Source: Bacteroidales bacterium UBA2295
GTDB taxonomy: Bacteria; Bacteroidota; Bacteroidia; Bacteroidales; Tenuifilaceae
Direction: 5' to 3'
Length of the DNA: 58,101 nt
Assembly (NCBI GenBank): GCA_002345825.1
Contig: DDWD01000051.1
Span: 1-58,101, forward strand
The position numbers were made by a program, and so were the translations under genes. This document shows positions 45,947-54,975 of the stretch, piece by piece. The notes under the pieces are model-generated. The model made no database searches. It had not been told where the DNA came from and saw nothing but the letters and a program-made list of their open reading frames with translations. Positions within the stretch are counted from its first letter, which is position 1; each line of letters starts with the position of its first letter.

Positions 45947-45957
45947 CCTGTCAGGGG
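45947..45957. repeat. Right arm of palindromic element B
   Basis: CCTGTCAGGGG is identical to 33231-33241; the left arm and spacer are missing. It overlaps the last codons of the minus-strand AAA gene. Confidence 0.65.
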
Positions 45958-47117
45958 AGAAAAGGTAAATACTTAACAACAAAAGCTTTTAGGGAGCAAA
46001 CCCTAACACGTTCTTTGATAAGATAGTCGTCCGACGAAGGCGTAATAACGAAGTTTACGGGTGCGTTAAGGTCGTCAAACGCCACAAAGTTGCCTTTGGT
46101 TAGATGAGGCGAGTTGGAGAACTTGGTTTCGGCTGTGGCAATAACCTGTAACCCTTTTATGAAAACGATATCCACCTCGGCACCCTGATGTGTTCGGTAA
46201 AAACAAATGTCAACCCCATTGGGCTTTGTGGCAATTATCTGGTTTAGAACAAATGACTCCCACGAACTACCCACAATTGGATTCCCTGTGAGCGAGTTAA
46301 AATCAGCAATACCTAGCAAGTGGTGCAGTATGCCCGTATCGGTTATATATACCTTTGGCGATTTAACAAGCCTCTTCGAAATATTCCAATGGAATGGCTG
46401 TAGGCTTTTCAGCAGAAATGCCTCTTCCAGAAAATCGATGTATCGCTTAACCGTTGGCGATGTTACACCAAGCGAATTGGCAATGGTTGTTGTATTTAGC
46501 AGCTGCCCGTTCAGGTGAGCCATCATTGTCCATAGGTTTCGTATAACCTTTGGCGATGCGTTTAGCCCAAGTTGCAGCAGGTCGCGATTGAGATAGGTGC
46601 TGATAAAGTTATCCATCCACTTTTGCGCTAGACTCTTGCTGCTACTGGTAACCATACTAGGGAATCCCCCTTTCACCCAAAGGTCAATTTGCGAAACGCT
46701 TTCGGGCACTTCCATTATATCCAGCGGATGAAGCTGATGGTAGGCGATACGCCCTGCCAAGGTCTCCGAGGAGTGGCGGAGCAGTTCAGGAGAGGCGGAA
46801 CCCAGCAGGAGGAATCGAGCGGGTTCGCGCTTTTGGTCCACCAGTCCACGCAGTAGTGGATACAGCTCCTTCTTGAGCTGCACCTCGTCAATCACCACTA
46901 GGTAATCGGCGTGGGTGGAGAGGAAAAGCTCCGCATCGTTCAGCTTGTATAGGTCCGACTGAATCTCTAGGTCGAGGTAGATGCAGGGCTTACCATAATC
47001 CTGCATAATCTGCTTGGCAAGCGTTGTTTTACCAACCTGCCTAGGCCCAATAATAGATACCACAGGAAAAAACATGAGCGATTCCTTGATATCAGCAATA
47101 ATTCGTCGGGTGAACAT
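45951..47117 (-). CDS. AAA-family ATPase with C-terminal DUF4143 domain
   Basis: 388 residues. N-terminal P-loop ATPase with Walker A GPRQVGKTTLAKQ (~24) and Walker B YLVVIDEVQ (~80), sensor-like LLLGSASPELL (~104), then a winged-helix-like region (~205-245) and the C-terminal DUF4143 domain with the GSSWESFVLNQI motif (~285). Proteins of this kind are common, often scattered accessory genes of unknown role in Bacteroidota. It is inverted relative to the permeases on both sides and clearly interrupts the array; its end overlaps a fragment of palindrome B, so it may have arrived through recombination there. Confidence 0.92.
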   Translation of the reverse strand: MFTRRIIADIKESLMFFPVVSIIGPRQVGKTTLAKQIMQDYGKPCIYLDLEIQSDLYKLNDAELFLSTHADYLVVIDEVQLKKELYPLLRGLVDQKREPARFLLLGSASPELLRHSSETLAGRIAYHQLHPLDIMEVPESVSQIDLWVKGGFPSMVTSSSKSLAQKWMDNFISTYLNRDLLQLGLNASPKVIRNLWTMMAHLNGQLLNTTTIANSLGVTSPTVKRYIDFLEEAFLLKSLQPFHWNISKRLVKSPKVYITDTGILHHLLGIADFNSLTGNPIVGSSWESFVLNQIIATKPNGVDICFYRTHQGAEVDIVFIKGLQVIATAETKFSNSPHLTKGNFVAFDDLNAPVNFVITPSSDDYLIKERVRVCSLKAFVVKYLPFLP

Positions 47118-47158
47118 GATTACTATCTTTAAATATTAAACGCAAATATAATCAATAC

Positions 47159-47199
47159 ATCCAAGAAAATCTAAAATATGGTTTTAATATTTCTTGGAT
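47159..47199. promoter_or_regulatory. Palindrome between the AAA gene and permease 10
   Basis: Perfect 10-bp arms ATCCAAGAAA / TTTCTTGGAT around 21 bases that contain a nested TAAAA / TTTTA. It lies 42 bases upstream of the AAA start and 36 bases upstream of permease 10, so it could control either gene. Confidence 0.55.
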
Positions 47200-47234
47200 A
47201 AAATTAAAGATTGAGAATTGACAACACGCACAAT

Positions 47235-49661
47235 ATGGAACTACTAAAAATAATCCGCTCGCAGTGGCTATGGTTTACAACCAATGCTATAGGTTGGGCC
47301 GTTGCTATGGCTAGCGTAGTGACCGTTGCTATATTCGTATGGGGTGAATTTAGTTTCGACAGATTTCACACAAATGCTAATCGAATATATCGGGTTACGC
47401 TCGAATACTCCGATGGTTCAACCTTCCTGCATCCAGCCCGTGTGGTGGGCGAATGGCCACTTGAACTGCAAAGGGAGTATGCTGCCATCGAAAAAGTTGC
47501 TCGGCTTATTCCCTTTCGTAAATCTGTGGTTAAAATCAACGAGAGTAAATTCTACCTAAACCAAGCCTTTTCAACCGATAGCACCTTTTTTGAGGTTTTT
47601 GATGTTAAGATACTTTCAGGGCAGAGCAATGGTAACCTAATGCAGCCTAATAGGGTGCTACTTAGTCGCAGTATTGCCGAGAATTATTTTGGGACAATCG
47701 ATGTAGTTGGCCAAGTTGTAAGCATTCTTAACCAGCAGCTTTCGGAGCCGTTAACTTACACTGTTGAGGGCGTGTATGAGGATTTTCCACGAAACTCGCA
47801 TTTTCACCCCGATATTCTTGCTTCGCTAACCGAGATAAACAACCAAACCACCTGGGCATATACTTACTACCTTATGGCTAAGGATGCCAATATTGATGAA
47901 CTCCGTGCTGATATTTTGCAGAGCTGGGATGCCGAAAACGAATCTGATAACCCCACACCTATAGTGCATTTTCAAAAACTTACCGATATACACTTACATA
48001 ACAGTAAAACCCGTGAGATTGAGCAGAATAGTAGTATGCGTGCACTGTTAATGTTGATAGCTGCCGCTGTAATAATTCTGCTAATTGCCCTAATTAACTT
48101 TTTGAATCTATGTAGGGTAAAATTTGTAGCCGATACAAAGCGTCTAACTATTAAGATGATAAATGGAGCAAAAAAACTACACCTGATAAAGGATTATTCC
48201 CTTGAGGGAGTTATCCTTTTCATTGTATCGCTGGCCCTCGCATTGCCTATGGCTGATAAGCTATCTGAACAGCTGGGTGTAAGTGTTTTTAATAGAGATA
48301 ACATTTTGATATTTATACTTTTGGCCATTGTTTTTCTTGTTCTAATTGTAGCATTAACCGTATATCCACTTTCCTTAACTAAAATAAAAGCAACCGCACA
48401 AATCAAAGTTGCTAAAAGTAAATTGTTAACCATTCCGTTGCTCTTGCAGTTCACGTTATCAATACTTGCAATTGCTTGTACCCTAATTCTTAGCCAGCAG
48501 GTGACGTATGTTAATGCGATGCATCCTAAATCTAGCAGTAATAGCACAATAATCATGGCCAATAATCCGTGGGAGGCTGTGCAGCGGTATGAGGTTTTTA
48601 AAGATGAACTTCTTAAAAATCCTGAAATACTTAGCGTTACAGGTGCAATGGAAGAACCCGGCGGCGATATTCTTGATGCCACTCCGTTTGAAATGGAGGG
48701 AGTTTCCTCTGATGTGGCTAAAACCATAAACATTTTCACTACCGACTCCAACTTTTTCTCCTCGATGGGCATAAACCCTCTTGCTGGGACTGTTGAATTG
48801 GGTTTTACCCCTTCGTTCCAGTGGGAGCAACAGGCTATGGAATTGAGTATGCTCAAGCAATACAATAGTACCGACAGAAAAAAAATTGATGAACTTGAGA
48901 AGAAGGTTGGCGAATATCGAGAAAAGTATATTCTAAATCATAGTGCAATAGATATGCTTGGTTTTAGCAGCCCTAGCGATGCTATTGGCAAACGTTTCCA
49001 ATTGAGTTTTCATTTGCCCTACCTTTTCCCCGAGGGCGAAGTTGTGGGTGTTGTCCCCGATTTTCATTACACTAACCTTTACCGCGACGAAAGACCCTTG
49101 GTCATTGTATCACGGAAAGTATTTACACACTGTTTTATAATACAGGTTAATCCCGAGCAAATTGGCAAGGCTGTTTCAACCATTGAGCGTGTGTGGAAAG
49201 AGTTGAATCCTGACTACCCTTTTCAATACCAATTTATTACTGATAGTTACCGACTTGTTTATAGGAATGAGTACTCGCAAATGAAGTTGCTTGCAATTTT
49301 CACAATAATTTCAATAGTTCTATCCTGTTTGGGTATTTATGCTGTGTCGGCTTTTAATATGCAGCGAAAAGTTAAAGAAATCGGCATCCGCAAGGTGAAC
49401 GGTGCCAAAATTTGGCAGGTAATGCTTATGCTCAATATGGATTTTGTGAAATGGGTAGCCATAGCCTTTGTAATTGCCACACCCGTTGCATATTTCGCTA
49501 TGGATAAATGGCTGCAAAACTTTGCCTACCGCACTCCACTTAGCTGGTGGGTGTTTACGCTGGCGGGTTTGCTAGCGTTGGCCATTGCTTTGCTAACGGT
49601 TAGCTGGCAAAGCTGGTTGGCGGCTAGGAGGAATCCGGTTGAGGCTTTGAGATATGAGTAG
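47235..49661 (+). CDS. Double-FtsX ABC permease 10 (array member)
   Basis: 808 residues from the ATG at 47235 (MELLKIIRSQ); an upstream TTG at 47211 would add eight polar residues and is less likely. First-unit motif KRLTIKMINGAKK is altered. It is the longest member because of a charged coiled-coil-like insertion in the second periplasmic domain (KKIDELEKKVGEYREKY, ~555-571). The constant segment starts at base 49371 with VKEIG instead of TKEIG, and has AYFAMDKW and FTLAGLLALAIALL. Separated from the rest of the array by the inverted AAA gene, yet still sharing the segment. Confidence 0.92.
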   Translation: MELLKIIRSQWLWFTTNAIGWAVAMASVVTVAIFVWGEFSFDRFHTNANRIYRVTLEYSDGSTFLHPARVVGEWPLELQREYAAIEKVARLIPFRKSVVKINESKFYLNQAFSTDSTFFEVFDVKILSGQSNGNLMQPNRVLLSRSIAENYFGTIDVVGQVVSILNQQLSEPLTYTVEGVYEDFPRNSHFHPDILASLTEINNQTTWAYTYYLMAKDANIDELRADILQSWDAENESDNPTPIVHFQKLTDIHLHNSKTREIEQNSSMRALLMLIAAAVIILLIALINFLNLCRVKFVADTKRLTIKMINGAKKLHLIKDYSLEGVILFIVSLALALPMADKLSEQLGVSVFNRDNILIFILLAIVFLVLIVALTVYPLSLTKIKATAQIKVAKSKLLTIPLLLQFTLSILAIACTLILSQQVTYVNAMHPKSSSNSTIIMANNPWEAVQRYEVFKDELLKNPEILSVTGAMEEPGGDILDATPFEMEGVSSDVAKTINIFTTDSNFFSSMGINPLAGTVELGFTPSFQWEQQAMELSMLKQYNSTDRKKIDELEKKVGEYREKYILNHSAIDMLGFSSPSDAIGKRFQLSFHLPYLFPEGEVVGVVPDFHYTNLYRDERPLVIVSRKVFTHCFIIQVNPEQIGKAVSTIERVWKELNPDYPFQYQFITDSYRLVYRNEYSQMKLLAIFTIISIVLSCLGIYAVSAFNMQRKVKEIGIRKVNGAKIWQVMLMLNMDFVKWVAIAFVIATPVAYFAMDKWLQNFAYRTPLSWWVFTLAGLLALAIALLTVSWQSWLAARRNPVEALRYE

Positions 49662-49668
49662 AAACATT

Positions 49669-49707
49669 ATTAGTCAAGGCTTCACTTAAAGTGAAGCCTT
49701 GACTAAT
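49669..49707. terminator. Palindromic element A, copy 5, likely bidirectional terminator
   Basis: The most perfect copy: 19-bp arms (49669-49687 and 49689-49707) around one base, between the convergent stops of permease 10 and the TonB-dependent receptor. Without a T-tract it is not a textbook intrinsic terminator, but its place suits transcript-end formation or protection. Confidence 0.6.
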
Positions 49708-49722
49708 AAGTAATATAAGGCG

Positions 49723-51777
49723 CTAAAAGCCTAGTTGAACCCCCGCATACCAGTGTCGAGGTAACCCAGGGTAGTAGTAGCGTGGCTCATTTCCTCCAAA
49801 CCCAATGGCATTGGGTATAACCATTGCAGCATAGTGGGAATTGGTGAAATTGTTAAGTCCAGCATATACAGTAAGTTTGGTACTTTTCCTTAGGCTTAAA
49901 GGCATTCTCAACCTCATGTTTCCTAGGTTATACCCAGCACTTTCAAGCGTATTTTCGTCATTTAAATACTGTTTCCCCATATGCTGAAGATGAATATCAA
50001 TGGCAATGTAGCCAGCAGGTTCCCAGTTGATTTGAAGTTGAACTGACCTGCTTGGTATTCCGGGCAAATGGTTGCCATCGTGAGTTATGCCATCATCGGT
50101 AAAATCAACAAACCGATTTAATGACTGGTAGTAGCTAATGGTTGCTTTAAGCTTGCCTGGGAAATTGGAATAGCTAAGTAATCTGCCTGTGCTCAAAAAT
50201 TCTATACCCTGATGGCGCGACTTTCCTGCATTAACTCCCGTAAAAATATCTTCGGCTAACCTTTTAGTAAGTATTAGATCGTTTAGTTCAATCCAGTATA
50301 GGGTAAAATCAAAATCGAAAAGATTATTCCTGCTGGTAAGGCGTGTCCCAATTTCAACTTGAACTCCCTGCTCGGGCTTAATGCTTGGGTTTACATTGCC
50401 TTCGGGTAAAAGGGTTTCTTCGGGCGAAGGAAGTGAAAAACCGTGCCCAGCCGAAGCGTATATGGCCAGCAGGTTATTGGGTGCGTAGTTAAACCCTACA
50501 CGGGGTGATACAATTGTGGGAAATTCTCTTTTCCCAGACTTGTCTCCATCAGCCAAGTAAAGATCGGTTAACTTGTAACTTATATGGTTTGCAGCAAGGG
50601 CAAACGAAATGGTTAGGTTGTGTTTAAGCCTGTGGTGAGCCATTCCAAAAACATTAACCTGATTTCGATTCTCCCTGTTTCTGTTCAGTAGAGTTTCATC
50701 AATATCTAGCTCCCAGTGGTACGAATCGGTAGTTAGCTCCGTGCCAACTACCCAGTCGGTTTTTGATGTGTGATAATTTAGCTTGTTGCGAAATCCTAGC
50801 CCACCCGAGTAGTCGTCGAGGTTATTGAATGGTCGCCTTTCGTAGCTATCAACCAAACTACCAAAAAGTGTTAGCCTATTTGCAAGATGCTCTGCTAGTC
50901 GCCCCGTAATGGTCACTCCCAACAGCCCTTTTTGGTACTTTTTGAATCCATCAATGGCTTTCCAGTTTGGGGCTGCAAGCTGGGGCGACTCGTTATACAT
51001 CGTTTCGCCCAGCGAGCTAGGGATTCCTGCCTTCAAATCCAGCAGCTGTAGCGTGGTGCTTACATCCCATTTTTGCCTTTGCCATTTTGCTGTGGATAGA
51101 ATAGATGTGCGGCTATAGTTGTTGTTCTCGCGATATCCATTGGATTGGATATGGCTAAGGCCTCCCCAAATACTTGTGTTATTGCTTTGTAAATTGCCGT
51201 TGGCATTGGCATACTTAGTTTGAAATGCACCATATTGCATAAGCACATTGCCCTCAGTTGATTGGCTCGTTGGAGTGTGTAGGTTTAAGCTCCCACCCAA
51301 GCCCGAACCGTACAGAGCTGATGCCGGCCCCTTAACAACCTCAATTCGCCCCAGGCTATATAAATCTAATTCCTCGGGTGATGATATCCCATCGGATGAG
51401 GTTATGGGGATATCGTTAAGGTACGCTTTAATTCGGTTGGTATTGTATGGCGTTCTACTGCCCATTCCCCTAATCACTATTCTGCTAGTGGCGTAGGTTC
51501 CGCTTTGCATTGTAACTCCCGGTAGGGTGTTTATGGTTGTCCCAAAGCTTAAGCCATCGGATTGGTTTAACCCTTCGCCAACCAGAACCGCTATACTTCC
51601 AGGAATGGTTCTTAATCCACCACGCACCTGATAGGCATCAACGGTAACGGCATCAATCAAAAGGATTGTGTCGATTTTGTTGGTATGAGATAGGGTATCC
51701 CCTAAATCTTGTGATATAAGATTTAAGGGTGATGCAAATACAGAAAAGAATACAATAACCCTATAGAATTGAGCCAT
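49723..51777 (-). CDS. TonB-dependent outer-membrane receptor
   Basis: 684 residues from the ATG at 51777 (MAQFYRVIVFFSVF, a good signal peptide); the longer frame to 51834 adds 19 residues before it. A TonB-box-like DAVTVDAYQV segment, then a plug domain (TINTLPGVTMQSG, VIRGMGSR, RIEVVKGPASALYGSGLGGSLNL) and a 22-strand barrel ending in an aromatic (WYAGVQLGF). It has no carboxypeptidase-like N-terminal domain and no SusD partner, so it belongs to the siderophore/metal/cobalamin group rather than glycan receptors. Substrate unknown. The sugar dehydrogenase gene lies upstream on the same strand, 145 bases away. Confidence 0.93.
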   Translation of the reverse strand: MAQFYRVIVFFSVFASPLNLISQDLGDTLSHTNKIDTILLIDAVTVDAYQVRGGLRTIPGSIAVLVGEGLNQSDGLSFGTTINTLPGVTMQSGTYATSRIVIRGMGSRTPYNTNRIKAYLNDIPITSSDGISSPEELDLYSLGRIEVVKGPASALYGSGLGGSLNLHTPTSQSTEGNVLMQYGAFQTKYANANGNLQSNNTSIWGGLSHIQSNGYRENNNYSRTSILSTAKWQRQKWDVSTTLQLLDLKAGIPSSLGETMYNESPQLAAPNWKAIDGFKKYQKGLLGVTITGRLAEHLANRLTLFGSLVDSYERRPFNNLDDYSGGLGFRNKLNYHTSKTDWVVGTELTTDSYHWELDIDETLLNRNRENRNQVNVFGMAHHRLKHNLTISFALAANHISYKLTDLYLADGDKSGKREFPTIVSPRVGFNYAPNNLLAIYASAGHGFSLPSPEETLLPEGNVNPSIKPEQGVQVEIGTRLTSRNNLFDFDFTLYWIELNDLILTKRLAEDIFTGVNAGKSRHQGIEFLSTGRLLSYSNFPGKLKATISYYQSLNRFVDFTDDGITHDGNHLPGIPSRSVQLQINWEPAGYIAIDIHLQHMGKQYLNDENTLESAGYNLGNMRLRMPLSLRKSTKLTVYAGLNNFTNSHYAAMVIPNAIGFGGNEPRYYYPGLPRHWYAGVQLGF

Positions 51778-51922
51778 CAGTGGTAAGCATTTTACGATCT
51801 TTTGATAAAAGCAAAACAAATTTTTGCCAGACAATAGCTAGTTATTGGCTATTATCCACACAATGAATATACAATCAAACTTTAAAAAGGTTGACGGAAT
51901 AGTTGGGTTGCTATGGTTTGAG

Positions 51923-53353
51923 CTATTCTATAGGAATAAGCCTTAGGATTACACCCGGGTTTTCAACCGCAACATACACATAGCCATCGGGGCTCATTAC
52001 CACATTCCTTAAACGACCAATCCCCTCGAGCAGTTTTTCGCGATGTGTTACAGTATGCCCATCCAAAACAACCCTTTCCAAATACTCAAAGCTTAGCGAA
52101 CCAACAAGAAGGTTGTGCTCCCAGTTTTTAAATCGATCACCCGTAATAAAGGTCATCCCGCAGGGTGCAATGGAGGGTGTCCACTCGAAAATTGGCTGCT
52201 CCATACCCTCCTTTTCGGTAAGGTCGGTAATAATGGTTCCGTTGTAATTTATTCCGTAGGTTATAACTGGCCAGCCGTAGTTAAGCCCAGGCTCCACCAA
52301 ATTTAGTTCGTCGCCACCTTTTGGTCCATGCTCCGAAACCCACAGCTCTCCTGTAACAGGATGTATACAATTTCCCTGCGGGTTGCGGTGGCCATAGCTG
52401 TATATCGAGGGCATGGCATTGGGATCGTTCACAAAAGGATTGTCTTGAGGTATGGCTCCATCATCCATAATTCGATGGATTTTCCCGTTGTGGTTATCTA
52501 GCGTCTGAGGAAAATCGTCGCGCTGACCCCTGTCGCCTATACCAAAGAAAAGATGCCCCTTGCCATCGAATGCGAGTTTACAACCAAAGTGATACTGAAG
52601 TGGTGTATGCGGAAGCCCTTCGAATATCACCTCCTGATCCACCAGTTGGTTCTCATCGAGCTTTGCCCTTAGGATGGCAGTACTTCCAGTTGGCCTTTCG
52701 CTTTCGGTATTCAGTGCGGAGTAGGCCATATATATCCATCCATTGTTTTTGTAATCTGGGTGAAGAGCTAGGTCGAGCAAACCTCCTTGTCCGATTGCCA
52801 TAATGGGTGGAAGCCCGTCGATGGGATCGGATAGAATACCGTTGGAGTAGCGATGGAGCGTTCCCGCTCGTTCCGATATAAGCAAATCGCCGTTGGGAAG
52901 AAAAGCCAAACCCCAGGGAACGCTTAGTCCCGAAACTACAGTGTCGATAACAAAGTTATGAGCCTCGGAGTTAATAACACCATCAGTTGTAAAGGCAGGT
53001 TTTAACTTCGATCTATCCCTCGGAATCTCCTCCTTTACGAATATTGCAAGTTGCTCAATTTCATCATCGGTAAATGTTTGCTCAAAGGCAGGCATACCAA
53101 TATCTACAATCCCAAGCTTAATGCTCTCAAAAGCGAGGCTTATTCCCTCTTCATCCATCCAAGGCTTTATTGCAAACCTCTCGAGGTTCACGCCATGGCA
53201 GCCAGCGCAATAGTTTTTGTAGTTGGTTTCTGCTAAGCTCCGTTTAGCGTTCTTGCTGTCTGATGATAGACATCCTGTTAGGGTTAAGCTGGTAGCCAAA
53301 ATGGTTAGCAGCAGACTGCTAATGTTGATTTGGCAGTATTCGAAGGTTTTCAT
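51923..53353 (-). CDS. Cytochrome c-PQQ sugar dehydrogenase fusion lipoprotein
   Basis: 476 residues. Lipobox LTGC with Cys28, then a cytochrome c domain with heme motif CAGCH (Cys49, Cys52, His53) and a likely axial Met near 89 (DIGMPAF), then a glucose/sorbosone-dehydrogenase six-bladed propeller from ~130 (VPWGLAFLPNGDLLISERAG, FGIGDRGQRDDFPQTLDNHNG, YGHRNPQGN, WVSEHGPKGGDELN). The enzyme should oxidise a sugar or polyol in the periplasm and pass electrons through its own heme. PQQ biosynthesis genes are not in the window, so cofactor supply may be external. Confidence 0.93.
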   Translation of the reverse strand: MKTFEYCQINISSLLLTILATSLTLTGCLSSDSKNAKRSLAETNYKNYCAGCHGVNLERFAIKPWMDEEGISLAFESIKLGIVDIGMPAFEQTFTDDEIEQLAIFVKEEIPRDRSKLKPAFTTDGVINSEAHNFVIDTVVSGLSVPWGLAFLPNGDLLISERAGTLHRYSNGILSDPIDGLPPIMAIGQGGLLDLALHPDYKNNGWIYMAYSALNTESERPTGSTAILRAKLDENQLVDQEVIFEGLPHTPLQYHFGCKLAFDGKGHLFFGIGDRGQRDDFPQTLDNHNGKIHRIMDDGAIPQDNPFVNDPNAMPSIYSYGHRNPQGNCIHPVTGELWVSEHGPKGGDELNLVEPGLNYGWPVITYGINYNGTIITDLTEKEGMEQPIFEWTPSIAPCGMTFITGDRFKNWEHNLLVGSLSFEYLERVVLDGHTVTHREKLLEGIGRLRNVVMSPDGYVYVAVENPGVILRLIPIE

Positions 53354-53536
53354 AGCTGAATTTTTTGTGTAACATTAATTACGACTTTAAAATTTCTATG
53401 ATTCGACACCAAGTTACAAAATATATGGAAACGGCTATTTACTAACAGGTTTTTCAGGGGGAAAGGTTTGCCGGGTTTGGTTGCACATACTATTCAGATT
53501 GGGATTGAATAGTAAATTGGCGGGTGTTGTAGTCAT

Positions 53537-53575
53537 AAAAAATAGGAAGCCTCATAAAATGAGACCTCCTATTTT
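53537..53575 (-). terminator. Rho-independent terminator after the YihY gene
   Basis: On the minus strand a 17-bp stem (two G-T pairs) with a TTT loop is followed by six T residues, 15 bases after the YihY stop. Confidence 0.85.
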
Positions 53576-53589
53576 CTGTAGTTGGTTGC

Positions 53590-54945
53590 CTACAAATCCT
53601 TCACCAATATATTTTGGGGCGATGTTCTAATGCCATTGGAAAACTCTTCGTGAATCTCGTTAATTCGTTCGAGCGTTGGGTTATCAAGCGTGATATGGGC
53701 ACCATAACCCTCAAGACTTTGAATTACAAAGGCAATGGTTAGCTTATCGATATGCTGAGCTGGTTGAAAGGCAGGAGTTTTGGGTTGCTTGGTGTATGCC
53801 TTCGATACTATATTACAGTCAACCAGCCCATCGAGCAGCGAACGAACCAACCGAATAGGCAGTTTCAACTCCTTCGATAGTTCCTGAGCAATAAGTGGCG
53901 GCTCCCCGTTTACAAATCTTTTAATGATGCAGTTAAGCAAAAGGATAGAGAGCGCCGTGTTGGAGTCGTCGCTTATGGTTTCGGTCTCGGTTTCAAACTC
54001 GTACAAATTTTGGTTTTGGTGCGAGAACGATATTTCTGCCCCAAATAGCACAATTAGCCAGCTAACGCGTAACCATATCAAAAGTAACGGTAGTGCTGCA
54101 AAGCTACCGTAAATGGCGTTGTATTTCGATACGCCCACCTGAAACTCGATGTAAAGCCATTGGGTTACAATAAATGCCGACCCGGCAATAATACCCCCAA
54201 TTATTCCCGATAGCGGTTTAACCTTGGTGTTGGGCATTACTACATATAGCATAGCAAAAACCACCCATATAATAAAGTAGGGCAGGAATTTTAACGAAAA
54301 CATTATTAGGGGTGTCACGTAGCTTAGCAGCTCTATTTTTGCTGTAAGCTTATCGAGCTGGGTCGCAATAAATACGTTCATCCCGCTTGCAGCAATCATA
54401 AGTACAGGTGCAATTACCATCATCGAGAGGTAGTCGGCAAATTTTCGAGAGAACGGACGGGCGCTACCAATTTGCCATATATCATTAAAAGAATGTTCTA
54501 TCTGTCCAAATACCTTTAAAACCGACCAGAACAGCACTATAACACCAATCCCAGCAATAATACCACCACCTGTATTGTCGAGCAGTTTGGTTGAGAATTG
54601 AATAAGCTGGTCAAGCACCTCCTGCTGATTCTGGAAGTTCTCGTACAGCTGCTTCTCTAGGTACTTGTCAAATCCAAATCCCTTGGCAATACCAAACACC
54701 ATGGCCAGCACGGGCACAATGGCCATAAGGGTGTAGTAGGTTAGTGCCGATGCCCGTAGAAGAACCCTGTCCTCAACAAAACCCCGGTAGGCAAGCATAA
54801 CTACCCTAATAACCTGCACCCCTAATCTTGGCAATGGGCGGTAATTCTCCAGTTGGATACTCCATAGCTCTTTTGTGAGGAAATGGGAAACCCGGTTAAT
54901 GATTTCCATATACGATTTGTGGGACCTCTTTTTTGCAGCGCTCAT
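53590..54945 (-). CDS. YihY/BrkB-family inner-membrane protein
   Basis: 451 residues. The family core is seen at SALTYYTLMAIVPVLAMVFGIAKG (residues ~65-88, ends SALTYY and GIAKG), a glycine-rich helix (GGGIIAGIGVIVLFW), NDIWQIG, and four more membrane helices up to ~330. Residues ~330-450 form a soluble C-terminal extension with a winged-helix look (LIAQELSKELKLPIRLVRSLLDGL). Despite old names (ribonuclease BN, BrkB) the biochemical role is unsettled; envelope transport is suspected. The beta-propeller gene ends 30 bases before this start, so they are probably co-transcribed. Confidence 0.92.
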   Translation of the reverse strand: MSAAKKRSHKSYMEIINRVSHFLTKELWSIQLENYRPLPRLGVQVIRVVMLAYRGFVEDRVLLRASALTYYTLMAIVPVLAMVFGIAKGFGFDKYLEKQLYENFQNQQEVLDQLIQFSTKLLDNTGGGIIAGIGVIVLFWSVLKVFGQIEHSFNDIWQIGSARPFSRKFADYLSMMVIAPVLMIAASGMNVFIATQLDKLTAKIELLSYVTPLIMFSLKFLPYFIIWVVFAMLYVVMPNTKVKPLSGIIGGIIAGSAFIVTQWLYIEFQVGVSKYNAIYGSFAALPLLLIWLRVSWLIVLFGAEISFSHQNQNLYEFETETETISDDSNTALSILLLNCIIKRFVNGEPPLIAQELSKELKLPIRLVRSLLDGLVDCNIVSKAYTKQPKTPAFQPAQHIDKLTIAFVIQSLEGYGAHITLDNPTLERINEIHEEFSNGIRTSPQNILVKDL

Positions 54946-54975
54946 AATAGTGCGATTTGATATGTATAGTCTGTT

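Noticed and set aside
45951..47117. AAA gene as a transposition helper (IstB-like)
   Set aside because: The C-terminal DUF4143 domain and the lack of a transposase, terminal repeats or target duplication argue against it.
27611..49661. Shufflon or invertible phase-variation locus
   Set aside because: Every permease is complete with its own start and all array members point the same way; no recombinase gene and no inverted silent cassettes are seen. Homologous exchange is sufficient.
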